DNA of 64,000 nt. It comes from JAAFIP01 sp963775085 (lineage in GTDB: Bacteria; Pseudomonadota; Gammaproteobacteria; Burkholderiales; Burkholderiaceae_C). The stretch spans positions 74,099 to 138,098 of the forward strand of contig CAVZHO010000001.1 in NCBI GenBank assembly GCA_963775085.1, in the 5' to 3' direction. Under the pieces are notes generated by a model, which searched no databases, was not told the origin of the DNA, and worked only from the letters and a program-made list of their open reading frames with translations. This document shows positions 41,015 through 53,162 of the stretch, one piece after another; positions within the stretch are counted from its first letter, which is position 1; each line of letters begins with the position of its first letter. Made by a program: the position numbers and the translations under genes.

Positions 41015-41113
41015 GCCAGCGCCGCGCGCGTCTCCAGCAAAACCGCGTGCATTCAAAAACCTTTGCAAACAAACCATGTAAGTCAAACAAGCCAACCCAT
41101 TGACGAAACCACA

Positions 41114-41127
41114 TTTTGCATACAAAA
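41114..41127. promoter_or_regulatory. Candidate GntR operator upstream of gntR
   Basis: Seen: TTTTGCATACAAAA, 9 bp before the gntR start and the exact reverse complement of the site upstream of sgaA. Its position suggests autorepression. Confidence 0.6.
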
Positions 41128-41135
41128 TACAAACC

Positions 41136-41843
41136 ATGACCGCTGAAATCATCTCCATCCCCCGCGCCAACCTGCACGAACAGGTCGCCTACCGCCTGCG
41201 CGAGCTCTTGGTAGAAGGTCGCATTCTGCCCGGTGCCAAGCTCAATGAACGTGAATTGGCCGAACAGCTCAATGTTTCCAGAACGCCCCTCAGAGAAGCC
41301 ATCAAAATGCTGGCCGCCGAGGGCCTGGTCGAGCTGCTGCCCAACCGGGGCGCGGTGGCTGTCAGCCTGAGCGAGCAAGACGTGGTCAACACCTTTGAAG
41401 TCATGGCCGGGCTGGAGGGCATGTCGGGCGCGCTGGCCGTGCAGCGACTAACCGAGGCCGAGCTGGCCGAGATCAAAGCGCTGCACTACGAAATGCTGGC
41501 GGCGCATACCCGGCGCGATTTGTCGGCCTACTACCGGCTCAACGCGCAGATCCACCAGGCCATCAACGCCGCTGCCAAAAACCCCGTGCTGGTCGCCACC
41601 TACACCCAGGTCAACGCCCGGCTACAGGCCCTGCGCTTTCGCTCTAACCTGGACGAAGCCAAGTGGCAAAGCGCCGTGGTAGAACACGGCCAGATGCTGG
41701 ATGCCCTGACCCAACGCGATGCCGCCGCCCTGCGCCAACTGCTGGAGCAGCACCTGCACCACAAACGCGATGCCGTGCTTGAACTGCTGCGCACTGCCCC
41801 CCGAAGCACCCCAAATACCACCCCCCAGAAAGCCCGCGCATGA
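41136..41843 (+). CDS. GntR-family transcriptional regulator (FCD domain)
   Basis: A 235-residue FadR-subfamily regulator. The winged-helix N-terminus has LNERELAEQLNVSRTPLREA (about 39-58), and the all-helical FCD ligand domain follows. It starts at 41136 (MTAEIISIPR), since an upstream ATG at 41100 would run through the operator-like site. It overlaps the FAD/Fe-S dehydrogenase start by 4 bp and therefore likely controls it, together with the divergent sgaA. FCD ligands are usually small carboxylic acids. Confidence 0.92.
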   Translation: MTAEIISIPRANLHEQVAYRLRELLVEGRILPGAKLNERELAEQLNVSRTPLREAIKMLAAEGLVELLPNRGAVAVSLSEQDVVNTFEVMAGLEGMSGALAVQRLTEAELAEIKALHYEMLAAHTRRDLSAYYRLNAQIHQAINAAAKNPVLVATYTQVNARLQALRFRSNLDEAKWQSAVVEHGQMLDALTQRDAAALRQLLEQHLHHKRDAVLELLRTAPRSTPNTTPQKARA

Positions 41844-44800
41844 ACGCCCCTCTGCCCCTTAAAGTGACCCAATCCGCCGCTGCCATTGAGAGCGAAGCCG
41901 TCGCCCGCGCTAGTAATGAAGTAGCAGGCAAGTTAGCCAAGCGGCTGGCCCAGGAGACGCAGGGCGACGTACTGTTCAGCGCCGCAGACCGGGGCCGTTA
42001 CGCTACAGATGCGTCGATTTACCAGGTGGTGCCCATCGGTGCCTTCATCCCCAAGACGGCCAAAGACGTTGCAACGGCAGTAGACATTTGCCGCGACCTG
42101 CGCCTGCCCATCGTGCCGCGTGGCGGCGGCACCAGCCAGTGCGGGCAGACGGTGGGAGCGGGTCTGGTGATTGACCACAGCAAGTATTTGCGCAACGTGA
42201 TTAGCCTGGACGTGGCGCAGCGCGAGGTCACCGTAGAGCCCGGCATGGTGCTGGACCACCTGAACGCGCAATTGAAGTCCCACGGCCTGTGGTACCCGGT
42301 GGATGTGTCCACCAGCGCGCAGGCCACGCTGGGCGGCATGGCGGGCAACAACTCCTGCGGCAGCCGCAGCATCGCCTACGGCAACATGGTACACAACGTG
42401 CTGGGGGCCAGCATATTGCTCTCTGGCGGCCAGCAGATCAGCGTAAGCAGCTATGATAAAAGTAGCGGCCTGGCGCGCAGCGTGGGCGACTATGTGAAGG
42501 GCCTGGCCGATCAGCTACGCCCAGAAATCGAGGCGCAATGGCCCAAGGTGCTGCGCCGCGTGGCGGGCTACAACCTGGATATTTTCAACAACCAAAGCGA
42601 AAAGCCCTACACCCAGGACGGCTCTGTCAACCTCGCGCACTTATTCGTCGGTAGCGAAGGCACGCTGGGCATTACCCAGTCGCTCACCCTCAAACTGAGC
42701 GAGCTGCCCAAGGCCAAGGTGCTGGGCGTGGTCAACTTTGAGAGCTTTCACAAGGCCATGGACAGCGCGCAGCACATCGTCAAGCTGCTGCCCAGCGCGG
42801 TAGAGCTGGTAGACCGCACGATGATCGAGCTGAGCCTGCAAAACCCCGCCTTTGCGCCCACCATCCGCACGGCCCTCATCGGCCAGCCAGCCGCCATTTT
42901 GCTGGTCGAGTTCTCTGGCAGCAACAAAGCCGACCTGCTCCCGAAAATGAAGCAACTGGTCGAGCTGATGGGCGACCTGGGATTGAGCGGCAGCGTGGTA
43001 GAGATGACGGATGATGCCCCGCAAAAAAACCTGTGGGAAGTGCGCAAGGCCGGCCTGAACATCATGATGAGCCTGAAGGGTGACGGCAAACCCGTGAGCT
43101 TTATCGAAGACTGCGCCGTGCCCTTGGAACACTTGGCCGAGTACACCGACGCGCTCACCGAAGTGTTTCGAAAACACGGCTCGCGCGGCACCTGGTACGC
43201 GCATGCCAGCGTCGGCACCCTGCATGTACGCCCTATTCTGGACATGCGACGCGAGGGAGCCGCCAAAATGCGCGCCATAGGCGAAGAGGCCAGCGCCCTG
43301 GTGCGCAAATACAAAGGGGCCTACAGCGGCGAGCATGGCGACGGCCTGTGCCGTGGCGAGTGGATCGAGTGGCAGTTTGGCCCGAAGATTAACCAAGCCT
43401 TCCAGGCCATCAAACAGCACCTGGACCCGATCAACCTGCTGTGCCCCGGCCGCATGGTGGCCCTGCCCGGCCACCCTTTGCCGCGCATGGACGACCCGCG
43501 CGTGCTGCGCTTTCAGCCGCCCGTGCAGACGGCTGAGAGTTCGCTTGCGCCCTTGGCCGAGGCCGCTCGCAGCCCCTACCGCGTCATCCCGCTCAAACCC
43601 GCTCTGGACTGGAGCGCCTGGAACGTGCAAAACGACCCCGTAACCGAGCAGACCACCGCCCCCGGCAGCGGTGGCGACCCGGCCGAGGGCTTTGCCAAAG
43701 CCGCCGAGATGTGCAACAACAACGGCCACTGCCGCAAGTTTGACGCAGGCACCATGTGCCCCAGCTACCGCGTGACGCGCGACGAAAAACACCTCACCCG
43801 GGGCCGCGCCAACACCCTGCGCCTGGCACTGTCTGGCCAGCTCGGCACAGACGGTCTGGCCAGTGAAGCCGTGCACGAGGCCATGGACCTGTGCGTAGGC
43901 TGCAAAGGCTGCAAACGCGACTGCCCCACCGGCGTAGACATGGCCAAGATGAAGGTTGAGTTTTTGCACCACTACAAGGCTAAAAACGGCTACACGCTGA
44001 AAGACAAACTGATCGCCAAGCTACCCGACTACGCCCACTGGGGCGCGCGCCTGGCACCCATATTGAACCTGCGCGACAAGATTCCAGGCCTGGCGCTGCT
44101 CAGCGAAAAACTGCTGGGCTTCTCCGCCAAGCGCAGCTTGCCGCAGTGGCAGCGCAAGACGTTTTGGAACTCTGCACCCCAGCTTGCCTCCCGCGAAGCC
44201 GTGCTGAAAGCCGCCAAACCCGTCGTTCTGTTCGTGGACACTTTCAACGCTTTCTTTGAATCCAACAACGCCCTATCCGCACTCAAAGTGCTGCAAGCCG
44301 CCGGATACACCGCAGGAGCAGCTACCAAAACCGCAGCAAATGGCACGCCAGCCGATGGCAAAGCCCTATGCTGCGGCCGCACCTACCTGGCCAGCGGCAT
44401 GGTGGACGAGGCACGGAGCAAACTGCGCGAGCTGGTCCAGGAGCTGCTGCCCTACGCCCAACAAGGCATCGCCATCGTCGGCCTGGAGCCCAGCTGCCTG
44501 CTCACGCTGCGCGACGAAGCCTTGGTGATGGGCCTGGGTGCAGATGCGAAGTTGGTCAGCGCACACGCCTTTTTGCTAGAAGAGTTTTTAGCCCGCGAGG
44601 CCAAGGCTGGCAAGCTGGACGCACTCAAAGCCCAACTCAAGCCAATCGACCAACCCATCCTGCTGCACGGCCACTGCCATCAAAAAGCCTTCGATGCCGT
44701 TAGCCCCATCATCGACGTGATACAGCTCATCCCCGGTGCCAAGCCCGAGCTGATCGAAAGCAGTTGCTGCGGCATGGCCGGCAGCTTTGGCTACGAGGCC

Positions 44801-44977
44801 GCGCACTATGACGTGTCCATGCAAATGGCCGAGCTGAGCCTGCTCCCCGCCATCCGCAAGCAGCCAAACGCCATTGTCGTGGCCGACGGTACCAGTTGCC
44901 GCCACCAGATCCACGACGGCGCTCAGCGCCAGGCGATCCATGTGGCGCAGTTGCTGGCACGGCAACTCTCCGATTGA
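41840..44977 (+). CDS. FAD-linked oxidase with 4Fe-4S and CCG domains (YdiJ-like)
   Basis: A 1045-residue fusion of a D-lactate/2-hydroxyacid dehydrogenase flavoprotein and an iron-sulfur subunit. The FAD-binding domain lies at about 65-290 (LPIVPRGGGTSQCGQTVGAG), the FAD-oxidase C domain at about 300-540, then a [4Fe-4S] region with CVGCKGCKRDCPTGVDM near 690 and two CCG domains (ALCCGRTYLASG and SSCCGMAGSFGYE). Such enzymes oxidise D-2-hydroxy acids such as 2-hydroxyglutarate or lactate and pass electrons to quinone. Residues near 205 are encoded by a partial family-A repeat. Translationally coupled to gntR. Confidence 0.9.
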   Translation: MNAPLPLKVTQSAAAIESEAVARASNEVAGKLAKRLAQETQGDVLFSAADRGRYATDASIYQVVPIGAFIPKTAKDVATAVDICRDLRLPIVPRGGGTSQCGQTVGAGLVIDHSKYLRNVISLDVAQREVTVEPGMVLDHLNAQLKSHGLWYPVDVSTSAQATLGGMAGNNSCGSRSIAYGNMVHNVLGASILLSGGQQISVSSYDKSSGLARSVGDYVKGLADQLRPEIEAQWPKVLRRVAGYNLDIFNNQSEKPYTQDGSVNLAHLFVGSEGTLGITQSLTLKLSELPKAKVLGVVNFESFHKAMDSAQHIVKLLPSAVELVDRTMIELSLQNPAFAPTIRTALIGQPAAILLVEFSGSNKADLLPKMKQLVELMGDLGLSGSVVEMTDDAPQKNLWEVRKAGLNIMMSLKGDGKPVSFIEDCAVPLEHLAEYTDALTEVFRKHGSRGTWYAHASVGTLHVRPILDMRREGAAKMRAIGEEASALVRKYKGAYSGEHGDGLCRGEWIEWQFGPKINQAFQAIKQHLDPINLLCPGRMVALPGHPLPRMDDPRVLRFQPPVQTAESSLAPLAEAARSPYRVIPLKPALDWSAWNVQNDPVTEQTTAPGSGGDPAEGFAKAAEMCNNNGHCRKFDAGTMCPSYRVTRDEKHLTRGRANTLRLALSGQLGTDGLASEAVHEAMDLCVGCKGCKRDCPTGVDMAKMKVEFLHHYKAKNGYTLKDKLIAKLPDYAHWGARLAPILNLRDKIPGLALLSEKLLGFSAKRSLPQWQRKTFWNSAPQLASREAVLKAAKPVVLFVDTFNAFFESNNALSALKVLQAAGYTAGAATKTAANGTPADGKALCCGRTYLASGMVDEARSKLRELVQELLPYAQQGIAIVGLEPSCLLTLRDEALVMGLGADAKLVSAHAFLLEEFLAREAKAGKLDALKAQLKPIDQPILLHGHCHQKAFDAVSPIIDVIQLIPGAKPELIESSCCGMAGSFGYEAAHYDVSMQMAELSLLPAIRKQPNAIVVADGTSCRHQIHDGAQRQAIHVAQLLARQLSD
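42441..42466 (-). repeat. Partial family-A repeat inside the FAD oxidase gene
   Basis: Seen: GCGTAAGCAGCTATGATAAAAGTAGC, in frame as SVSSYDKSSG. The GTCC/GGAC arm half is missing. Confidence 0.5.
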
Positions 44978-45173
44978 TCCGATAGCAGGATGGGAAAAGG
45001 ATTTCCAGCTTCACACCATAGAACACATTAGGCATCCTGCTGTTGATGAATGGCCGGATTGAATGCTAGAAACCGTTCCCTCAAATACTTGACAGCCTAC
45101 GGGTATTTCATAGCTTCAGAAACATGCTGAATGCATTAAAGTTCGTGGTGATTAATTTTTATTGGAGAACCCC

Positions 45174-46361
45174 ATGACCACCCGCCGCCTCGTCCTGTCC
45201 CGCAGCGCCGCCCTCGTCGGCGCAGCCTCCACCGGCCTGCTACTGCCCACCCTGGCCAACGCCCAAACCAACAAAATCCGCGTCGGCCTGATGCTGCCCT
45301 ACACCGGCACCTTTGCCCAACTGGGCGTGGCGATCGAAAACGGTTTTCGCATGGCCCTGGCCGAGCAAGGCGGCAAGCTGGGTGGCCGCGAGGTCGAGTT
45401 CTTTAAAGTCGATGACGAATCCGAACCCTCCAAAGGCATCGAGAACGCGACCAAACTGGTGCAGCGCGACAAGGTCGATGTGCTGGTAGGCACCGTGCAC
45501 AGCGGCGTGCAAATGGGCATCCAGAAAGTGGCGCGCGAGAGTGGTGTGCTCAGTCTGATTCCCAATGCAGGGGTACACGCAGCCACCCGCGCCCTGTGCG
45601 CGCCCAATGTGTTTCGCACCAGCTTTAGTAACAGCCAGCCCACCCGTGCGCTAGGCAAGGTGATGATGGACAAGGGTCATAAAAAGACCGTCTGGATCAC
45701 CTGGAAATACGCTGCCGGTGACGAAGCCTTTGAAGGCTTCAAAGAAGGCTACACCGCGGCGGGCGGCACCATCATCAAAGAGCTGGGCCTGCCCTTCCCC
45801 AACGTTGAATTCCAGGCCCTGCTGACCGAAATTGCCGCGCTCAAGCCCGATGCAGTCGCCTGCTTCTTCGCCGGAGGCGGCGCAGCCAAGTTCATCAAAG
45901 ACTACGCGGCGGCTGGCCTGAAAGACAAGATTCCCTTGTACGGCTCGGGCTTCCTGACCGAAGGCGTGCTCGATGCCGCAGGGCCTGCGGCCGAAGGCAT
46001 TATTACCACCATGCACTACAGCGACTCGCTGGACACCCCTCGCAACAAAGCTTTCCGCCTGGCCTACGCCAAGGCCTACAAAACCCAGCCCGACGTGTAC
46101 GCCGTGCAGGGCTACGACACCGGCCTTTTGCTGGTGCAAGGTGCCAATGCCGTCAAGGGTGACCTAAACAACAAGGCCGCCCTGCACGCCGCCATGGAAA
46201 ACGCCCGCATCGACAGCCCACGCGGAGCCTGGACCATGAGCAAGTCGCACAACCCGGTGCAAGACATTTATACCCGCCGGGTGGAGAACAAAGAAAACAA
46301 AGTCATCGGCATCGCCGCCAAAGCGCTGGCCGACAGCGGTGCGGGCTGCAAGCTGGGCTGA
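45174..46361 (+). CDS. Branched-chain amino acid/aromatic-type ABC transporter substrate-binding protein
   Basis: A 395-residue LivK-like (Peripla_BP_6) binding protein. The N-terminus MTTRRLVLSRSAALVGAAST is a signal peptide with Arg-Arg, possibly Tat. The mature domain starts NKIRVGLMLPYTGTFAQLG and has VDVLVGTVHSGVQMGIQKVA. The start at 45174 follows GGAG. In this subfamily ligands include amino acids and aromatic acids; it is adjacent to boxA (convergent), so benzoate or a similar acid is possible. No permease or ATPase genes are in the window. Confidence 0.9.
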   Translation: MTTRRLVLSRSAALVGAASTGLLLPTLANAQTNKIRVGLMLPYTGTFAQLGVAIENGFRMALAEQGGKLGGREVEFFKVDDESEPSKGIENATKLVQRDKVDVLVGTVHSGVQMGIQKVARESGVLSLIPNAGVHAATRALCAPNVFRTSFSNSQPTRALGKVMMDKGHKKTVWITWKYAAGDEAFEGFKEGYTAAGGTIIKELGLPFPNVEFQALLTEIAALKPDAVACFFAGGGAAKFIKDYAAAGLKDKIPLYGSGFLTEGVLDAAGPAAEGIITTMHYSDSLDTPRNKAFRLAYAKAYKTQPDVYAVQGYDTGLLLVQGANAVKGDLNNKAALHAAMENARIDSPRGAWTMSKSHNPVQDIYTRRVENKENKVIGIAAKALADSGAGCKLG

Positions 46362-46399
46362 TAGCGGCGTGCCTGCCAATTAGCGGCAAGCCAATTGGC

Positions 46400-47683
46400 T
46401 CAATACGTTTCCAGGTGCAGGCGACCTTCTTTTTTGAGCGCCGCGCCCAAGGTGTCCCAGGCGAGGCCCGCTTGCCCGGCCACATCGCGCAGCGCCAGCA
46501 GCACGCCTTCTTCCATGCTTTTCAGCCCGCAGACATAAAAGTAGCTGTTGTCGTCTTTCAGTAGCGCGGCAATGTCTGCGCTGCGCCCGCGTAGCGCGTC
46601 TTGCACATAGCGCTTGGGTTGGCCGGGGGTGCGCGAAAAAGCAAAGTTGATGTCGATGAAGTCTTTGGGCAGGCTTTGCAGCGGGCCAAAATAGGGCAGC
46701 TCTTCTTGCGTGCGGGCACCAAAGAACAGCATCAGTTTGCCGCCTTCAAACTTGCCCGACTGGCGCAGCCTGCGCCGCCACTCGGTCATGGCGCGCATGG
46801 GGGCGCTGCCGGTGCCAGTACAGATCATCACGATGTTGGAGCGCGGGTGGTTGGGCATTAAAAAGCTGCTGCCAAACGGGCCAATCACCTGCACCGTGTC
46901 GCCCACTTTCAGGTCGCACACGTAGTTGGACGCTACACCTTTGACGGGTTTGCCTTGGTGGTCTTCCAGCACGCGCTTGACGGTGAGCGACAGGTTGTTG
47001 TAGCCCGCGCGCTCGCCGTTGCGCGCGCTGGCGATGGAGTATTGGCGCGCATGGTGTGGCTTGCCTTTGTCGTCCTGGCCCGGGGGCAAAATGCCGATGG
47101 ACTGGCCCTCCAGCACCGGAAAAGGCATGCTGCCAAAGTCCAGCACCACGTGGTGGGTGTCGTAGTCTTTGCCCACCTGCGTCACCCGCACATTGCCCAC
47201 TACGGTGGCGGTGGTGGGGCTTTTAGGCCCATGCAAATTGGTATAGGCATGCGCTGCGGACCAGGGCGGCAAGGTCGAGCCGTAGCTTGAGGCACTGGCT
47301 GCCTGCGCAGCGCCTGTCTGCACGCTGGACGCACTCGCACTTTCTGCTGGCGCGCCGCTGGCAGGCTCTGCATCGCCCGTCACGCCCGCCTCCATTAGCT
47401 GATCTGCCGTCCATTCCTCGGGCAAGTCGTCCCAAGTCAACTGCTCGGCAGGCGTATACGCTTTTGCCTTGGGCATGGTACGCCAATTGTCAATCGAGCC
47501 TGTGGGGCACGGCGAGATGCAGGCCATGCACGAGTTGCAGATGTCGGCATCCACCACATAGTTCATGTCGTTATGCGTGATGGCCTTGACCGGGCAAATT
47601 GCCTCGCAGGTGTTGCAGCGAATGCAAATGACTGGGTCGATGAGGTGCTGTTTGATGGCGATGGTGGTAGTCATGTTGGGCAT
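46400..47683 (-). CDS. boxA: Benzoyl-CoA epoxidase reductase component BoxA
   Basis: BoxA passes electrons from NADPH to the BoxB epoxidase in the aerobic benzoyl-CoA pathway. The 427-residue protein has two [4Fe-4S] ferredoxin motifs, C20-x2-C23-x2-C26-x3-C30 and C49-x2-C52-x2-C55-x3-C59, a linker rich in Ala/Ser, and a ferredoxin-NADP reductase part with RQYSIASARNGE (FAD) and VMICTGTGSAPMRAM (NADP). Start ATG at 47683, or ATG at 47674. Separated from boxB by 443 bp that hold two long hairpins. Confidence 0.96.
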   Translation of the reverse strand: MPNMTTTIAIKQHLIDPVICIRCNTCEAICPVKAITHNDMNYVVDADICNSCMACISPCPTGSIDNWRTMPKAKAYTPAEQLTWDDLPEEWTADQLMEAGVTGDAEPASGAPAESASASSVQTGAAQAASASSYGSTLPPWSAAHAYTNLHGPKSPTTATVVGNVRVTQVGKDYDTHHVVLDFGSMPFPVLEGQSIGILPPGQDDKGKPHHARQYSIASARNGERAGYNNLSLTVKRVLEDHQGKPVKGVASNYVCDLKVGDTVQVIGPFGSSFLMPNHPRSNIVMICTGTGSAPMRAMTEWRRRLRQSGKFEGGKLMLFFGARTQEELPYFGPLQSLPKDFIDINFAFSRTPGQPKRYVQDALRGRSADIAALLKDDNSYFYVCGLKSMEEGVLLALRDVAGQAGLAWDTLGAALKKEGRLHLETY

Positions 47684-47812
47684 TTTATCCAGCGTTACGA
47701 AATTTTCGACATCGTTGCGTTTGAGGTTTCACTCACCCAGGTGTTTGCACGCCTCGGTACTTGGTGCGGACGGGCAACGCGGCTGTCTGGACTGATTTCC
47801 CGTGCTGTGCCC

Positions 47813-47917
47813 GCCCTGGCACTTGGCGTGGACGGCTCCGCGGCTGTCCTCCGGGGCGGCTTATGGCCGCCACCTCCCCCTTTATGCCGCTGCGCCGTCC
47901 ACGCCAAGCGCCAGGGC
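47813..47917 (+). repeat. Structured hairpin repeat, family B (copy a)
   Basis: Seen: outer arms GCCCTGGC and GCCAGGGC, then CTTGGCGTGGACGGC pairing with GCCGTCCACGCCAAG, around the conserved core CGCGGCTGTCCTCC ... GGCGGCTTATGGCCGCC ... CCCCCTTTATGCCGC. The stem bases differ from those of copies b-d but still pair. Non-coding, between boxA and boxB. Confidence 0.8.
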
Positions 47918-47971
47918 TGCGTAGAGGAATGGTTTCGGCTCAAGCGGTTGACGGTCCACCATGGTCGCAAG

Positions 47972-48074
47972 ATCAGGTCGGCGGTGCGCTCAGCGCAGCG
48001 GCATAAAGGGGGAGTTGTCGGCCCTAGGCCGACACGGAGGACAGCCGCGGAGCTGAACGCGCCGCCGGCCTGAT
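47972..48074 (-). repeat. Structured hairpin repeat, family B (copy b, inverted)
   Basis: Seen on the minus strand: outer arms ATCAGGCCGGCGGCGC and GCGCACCGCCGACCTGAT, core CGCGGCTGTCCTCC ... GTCGGCCTAGGGCCGAC ... CCCCCTTTATGCCGC. Both outer and inner stems have changed bases relative to the other copies while keeping pairing. Sits 50 bp downstream of the boxB stop. Confidence 0.8.
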
Positions 48075-48126
48075 ACCGTACAAGACTTGCCCGGTTCCTC
48101 TGCCTAACAGCCGCGCGACGCATCTT

Positions 48127-49563
<1,437 letters not shown>

Positions 49564-49650
49564 AGTGATCTCCGTAAATTCAAAATGCAAAGTGGCTAAG
49601 TTATTCGGTTGCAGCGCCCCACCGCGATGGCGCTGCACAACTTATGTTCG

Positions 49651-51309
<1,659 letters not shown>

Positions 51310-51640
51310 GGGCTGGGTCTCCTAATGGGGGATGATGCACTGGGTTGCAGGGTGTTTTTGACTTACACACGCATGATAATGCATATTATGAGTTTATGTC
51401 AAGCGTTTTTTTGCATATGTGCAATATATTTCCACAAATACAATTTCCAGCCACACCACTTTAGCCACCACCATGGCAGGCAAGGCCACTGCCATCGCAC
51501 GCGCCCTGCCCTCGGCACCATCGCGTGCGATAGCCTGCATGCGATCTAGACCAAGCACCAGCCTCTGCCGCCCTTACCTCTCGCTTGAGTTAGGACGCTT
51601 CTACAGATGCACTTGTCTCTTTTAAGATAAAATACAAGCT
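51310..51640. other. boxC promoter region, no gene
   Basis: The boxC-proximal half (51370-51430) is AT-rich and contains two TGCA-centred inverted repeats: ATAATGCATATTAT and TTGCATATGTGCAA. The rest, up to the HigB-like toxin, is GC-rich and shows no open frame with coding features. Confidence 0.6.
51411..51428. promoter_or_regulatory. Candidate BoxR operator upstream of boxC
   Basis: Seen: TTGCATATGTGCAATATA, with TTGCA/TGCAA arms, about 100 bp upstream of boxC. BzdR/BoxR regulators are reported to recognise TGCA-containing palindromes. The 9-mer TGCAATATA recurs upstream of boxR (60477-60485). Confidence 0.5.
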
Positions 51641-51982
51641 ATGACTGAGCCTGTCCCTCATACCCTAGTCCATTACACCGACGAAGCGGGACGTGATTTG
51701 TTTGGGGCCTGGCTAGAAACACTGGCCGATGTGGGCACCCGCGCCACCATTGCAGCGCGGCTGCTGCGGCTAGAGCTGGGTTTGTTTGGCGACAGCAAAG
51801 CGCTTGGCGAGGGTGTGAGTGAACTGCGTATTGACCATGGGCCCGGCTGGCGTGTGTACTACGGCAAACAGGCGGGACGAATTATTTTATTGCTGGCGGG
51901 CAGCGACAAAGCTGCGCAAAAGGCCAGCATTAAAACCGCCCAGAAGCGTTTGACCAATTGGAATCAAAGGAGTGTGCAATGA
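51641..51982 (+). CDS. HigB/RelE-like toxin (addiction module killer protein)
   Basis: A 113-residue RelE/ParE superfamily protein of the phage Gp49-like 'killer' subgroup, a putative ribosome-dependent mRNase. Features: GRDLFGAWLETLADVGTRA, LRLELGLFGDSKALGEGVSE and WRVYYGKQAGRIILLLAGSDK. It precedes its antitoxin (toxin first), the usual order for this subgroup, with a 4-bp overlap. Confidence 0.92.
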   Translation: MTEPVPHTLVHYTDEAGRDLFGAWLETLADVGTRATIAARLLRLELGLFGDSKALGEGVSELRIDHGPGWRVYYGKQAGRIILLLAGSDKAAQKASIKTAQKRLTNWNQRSVQ

Positions 51983-52263
51983 AACATCAAGACTGGTTAG
52001 CTGGGCAACTCAAAGATGACGATTTTGCGGCGCAGTACCTGACGCAGGCCGCCCAAGACCTGGAGCCCGACGTGTTTACCGCAGCATTGCGCCATGTCAT
52101 AGACGCGCGAGGCGGACTGGCCAAAGTGGCCGAGGCAGGCAATCTGTCACGCCAAAGCCTCTACAAGGCCTTTCCCTTAACCGGGCAAGGCAACCCTACC
52201 GCCAAGACCATGTTTGCCGCCCTGCGCGCCAGCGGTTTGCATTTGAGCTTCAAAGGCGCTTAA
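51979..52263 (+). CDS. HTH antitoxin of the HigA-like type
   Basis: A 94-residue helix-turn-helix antitoxin. The HTH core is GGLAKVAEAGNLSRQSLYKAF, close to the 'addiction module antidote' family, and the C-terminus ends NPTAKTMFAALRASGLHLSF. The start at 51979 follows AAAGGAG inside the toxin's last codons. Confidence 0.92.
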   Translation: MKHQDWLAGQLKDDDFAAQYLTQAAQDLEPDVFTAALRHVIDARGGLAKVAEAGNLSRQSLYKAFPLTGQGNPTAKTMFAALRASGLHLSFKGA

Positions 52264-52475
52264 GGAAATACCAGCGCATCAAGAGGGAGGAGATTCTAGG
52301 AGACGGGAGACTTGACCACCGAGTCCACGCAAGCAGCTATTGAGTTTGAAGCGTATCCGATGCGGATTGATGTCGAAAGCGTGCGGGATGTTGCAACGCA
52401 AGATCTGACCCGCAATTGCGTGCTTGCAGGTCGTTTTGAGCGCTCCGAAGCTGTGTGCGCTCAGGTGGTTTGTAA

Positions 52476-52580
52476 GCCCCGGCACTTGGGGTGATTGTCT
52501 ACGCGGCTGTCCCCCGTGGCGGCCTAGGGCCGCCTACTCCTCCTTTATGCCGCTACGCCACTCACCCCAAGCGCCGGGGC
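52476..52580 (+). repeat. Structured hairpin repeat, family B (copy c)
   Basis: Seen: outer arms GCCCCGGC/GCCGGGGC and CTTGGGGTGA/TCACCCCAAG around the core ACGCGGCTGTCCCCCGTGGC ... CTCCTTTATGCCGCTACG. Inner stem GGCGGCCTAGGGCCGCC. Lies in the 376-bp gap between the HigBA-like pair and the GGCT-like gene, where nothing else is recognisable. Confidence 0.8.
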
Positions 52581-52639
52581 AGTCGGGCATGGTCAATGGG
52601 TTATGGCCGAGCTTCCAGCGATCGTCGCTTTGGGAGGGA

Positions 52640-53116
52640 TTAGGTACCGGCGCGTACTGTCGTTTCCACCTTGGGAGGGGAGCGAAATTCTTCTAGGCGG
52701 TTCAAGTACCACGGGGGAAAGCCATGTTCTCTTGCTGCTTTAAGGATGTGTCCGATGTACACGATGTCGGCTGGGTCGCTGTTTAGCTTAGGTGGCATGT
52801 AGCACATGGCTGGCAGCATTCTGTTGTCGTTGGTTTCGACAATTACGGCTTCTGGAAGAAAGACACCAACCCCGTCTCTTGAGTACAGTTTATTCAGTTC
52901 ATCATGGGTCGGGTACACCAAGACACCGCATACGGCGTGTTGGTTAGATCGAAAAATATTCGCGTGTGGATCAAAAGTGATGTCGTACCCGTTTAGTTTG
53001 GCGACTTCGACTTTATCGGGATGAAAGCCACCTAAGGCCATAACGTCTTTGCGGATGAAACTTCCGTAGAAGAACGCGGCAATTTGCTTTTGAGTTTGTT
53101 GCAATTGTGGCTCCAA
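52640..53116 (-). CDS. Gamma-glutamylcyclotransferase-like (AIG2-like) protein
   Basis: A 158-residue protein with the GGCT/AIG2-like barrel pattern: FFYGSFIRKDVM (the YGS phosphate/substrate loop), AVCGVLVYPTHDELNKL and a Glu in the late LPEAVIVET region. Some family members cyclise gamma-glutamyl peptides; others have no known activity. The start at 53116 is preceded by the attC-like element E1. Single cassette-like gene on the minus strand in an accessory region. Moderate identification. Confidence 0.75.
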   Translation of the reverse strand: MEPQLQQTQKQIAAFFYGSFIRKDVMALGGFHPDKVEVAKLNGYDITFDPHANIFRSNQHAVCGVLVYPTHDELNKLYSRDGVGVFLPEAVIVETNDNRMLPAMCYMPPKLNSDPADIVYIGHILKAAREHGFPPWYLNRLEEFRSPPKVETTVRAGT

Positions 53117-53162
53117 TTTGGTGAGTCGAGTTAAATTATGTCAACGAGTGATGGGTGTCGAT

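Noticed and set aside
42641..43972. 443-residue minus-strand frame inside the FAD/Fe-S oxidase gene
   Set aside because: Lies entirely opposite a conserved 1045-residue protein and has no recognisable motif.
46362..46399. Bidirectional terminator between the binding-protein gene and boxA
   Set aside because: A GCCAATT/AATTGGC stem exists, but the loop is long and no T run follows on either strand.
52326..52345. Family-A repeat after the HigBA-like pair
   Set aside because: Only GCAAGCAGCTATTG matches; the partner arm and flanking half-sites are missing, so it could be chance.
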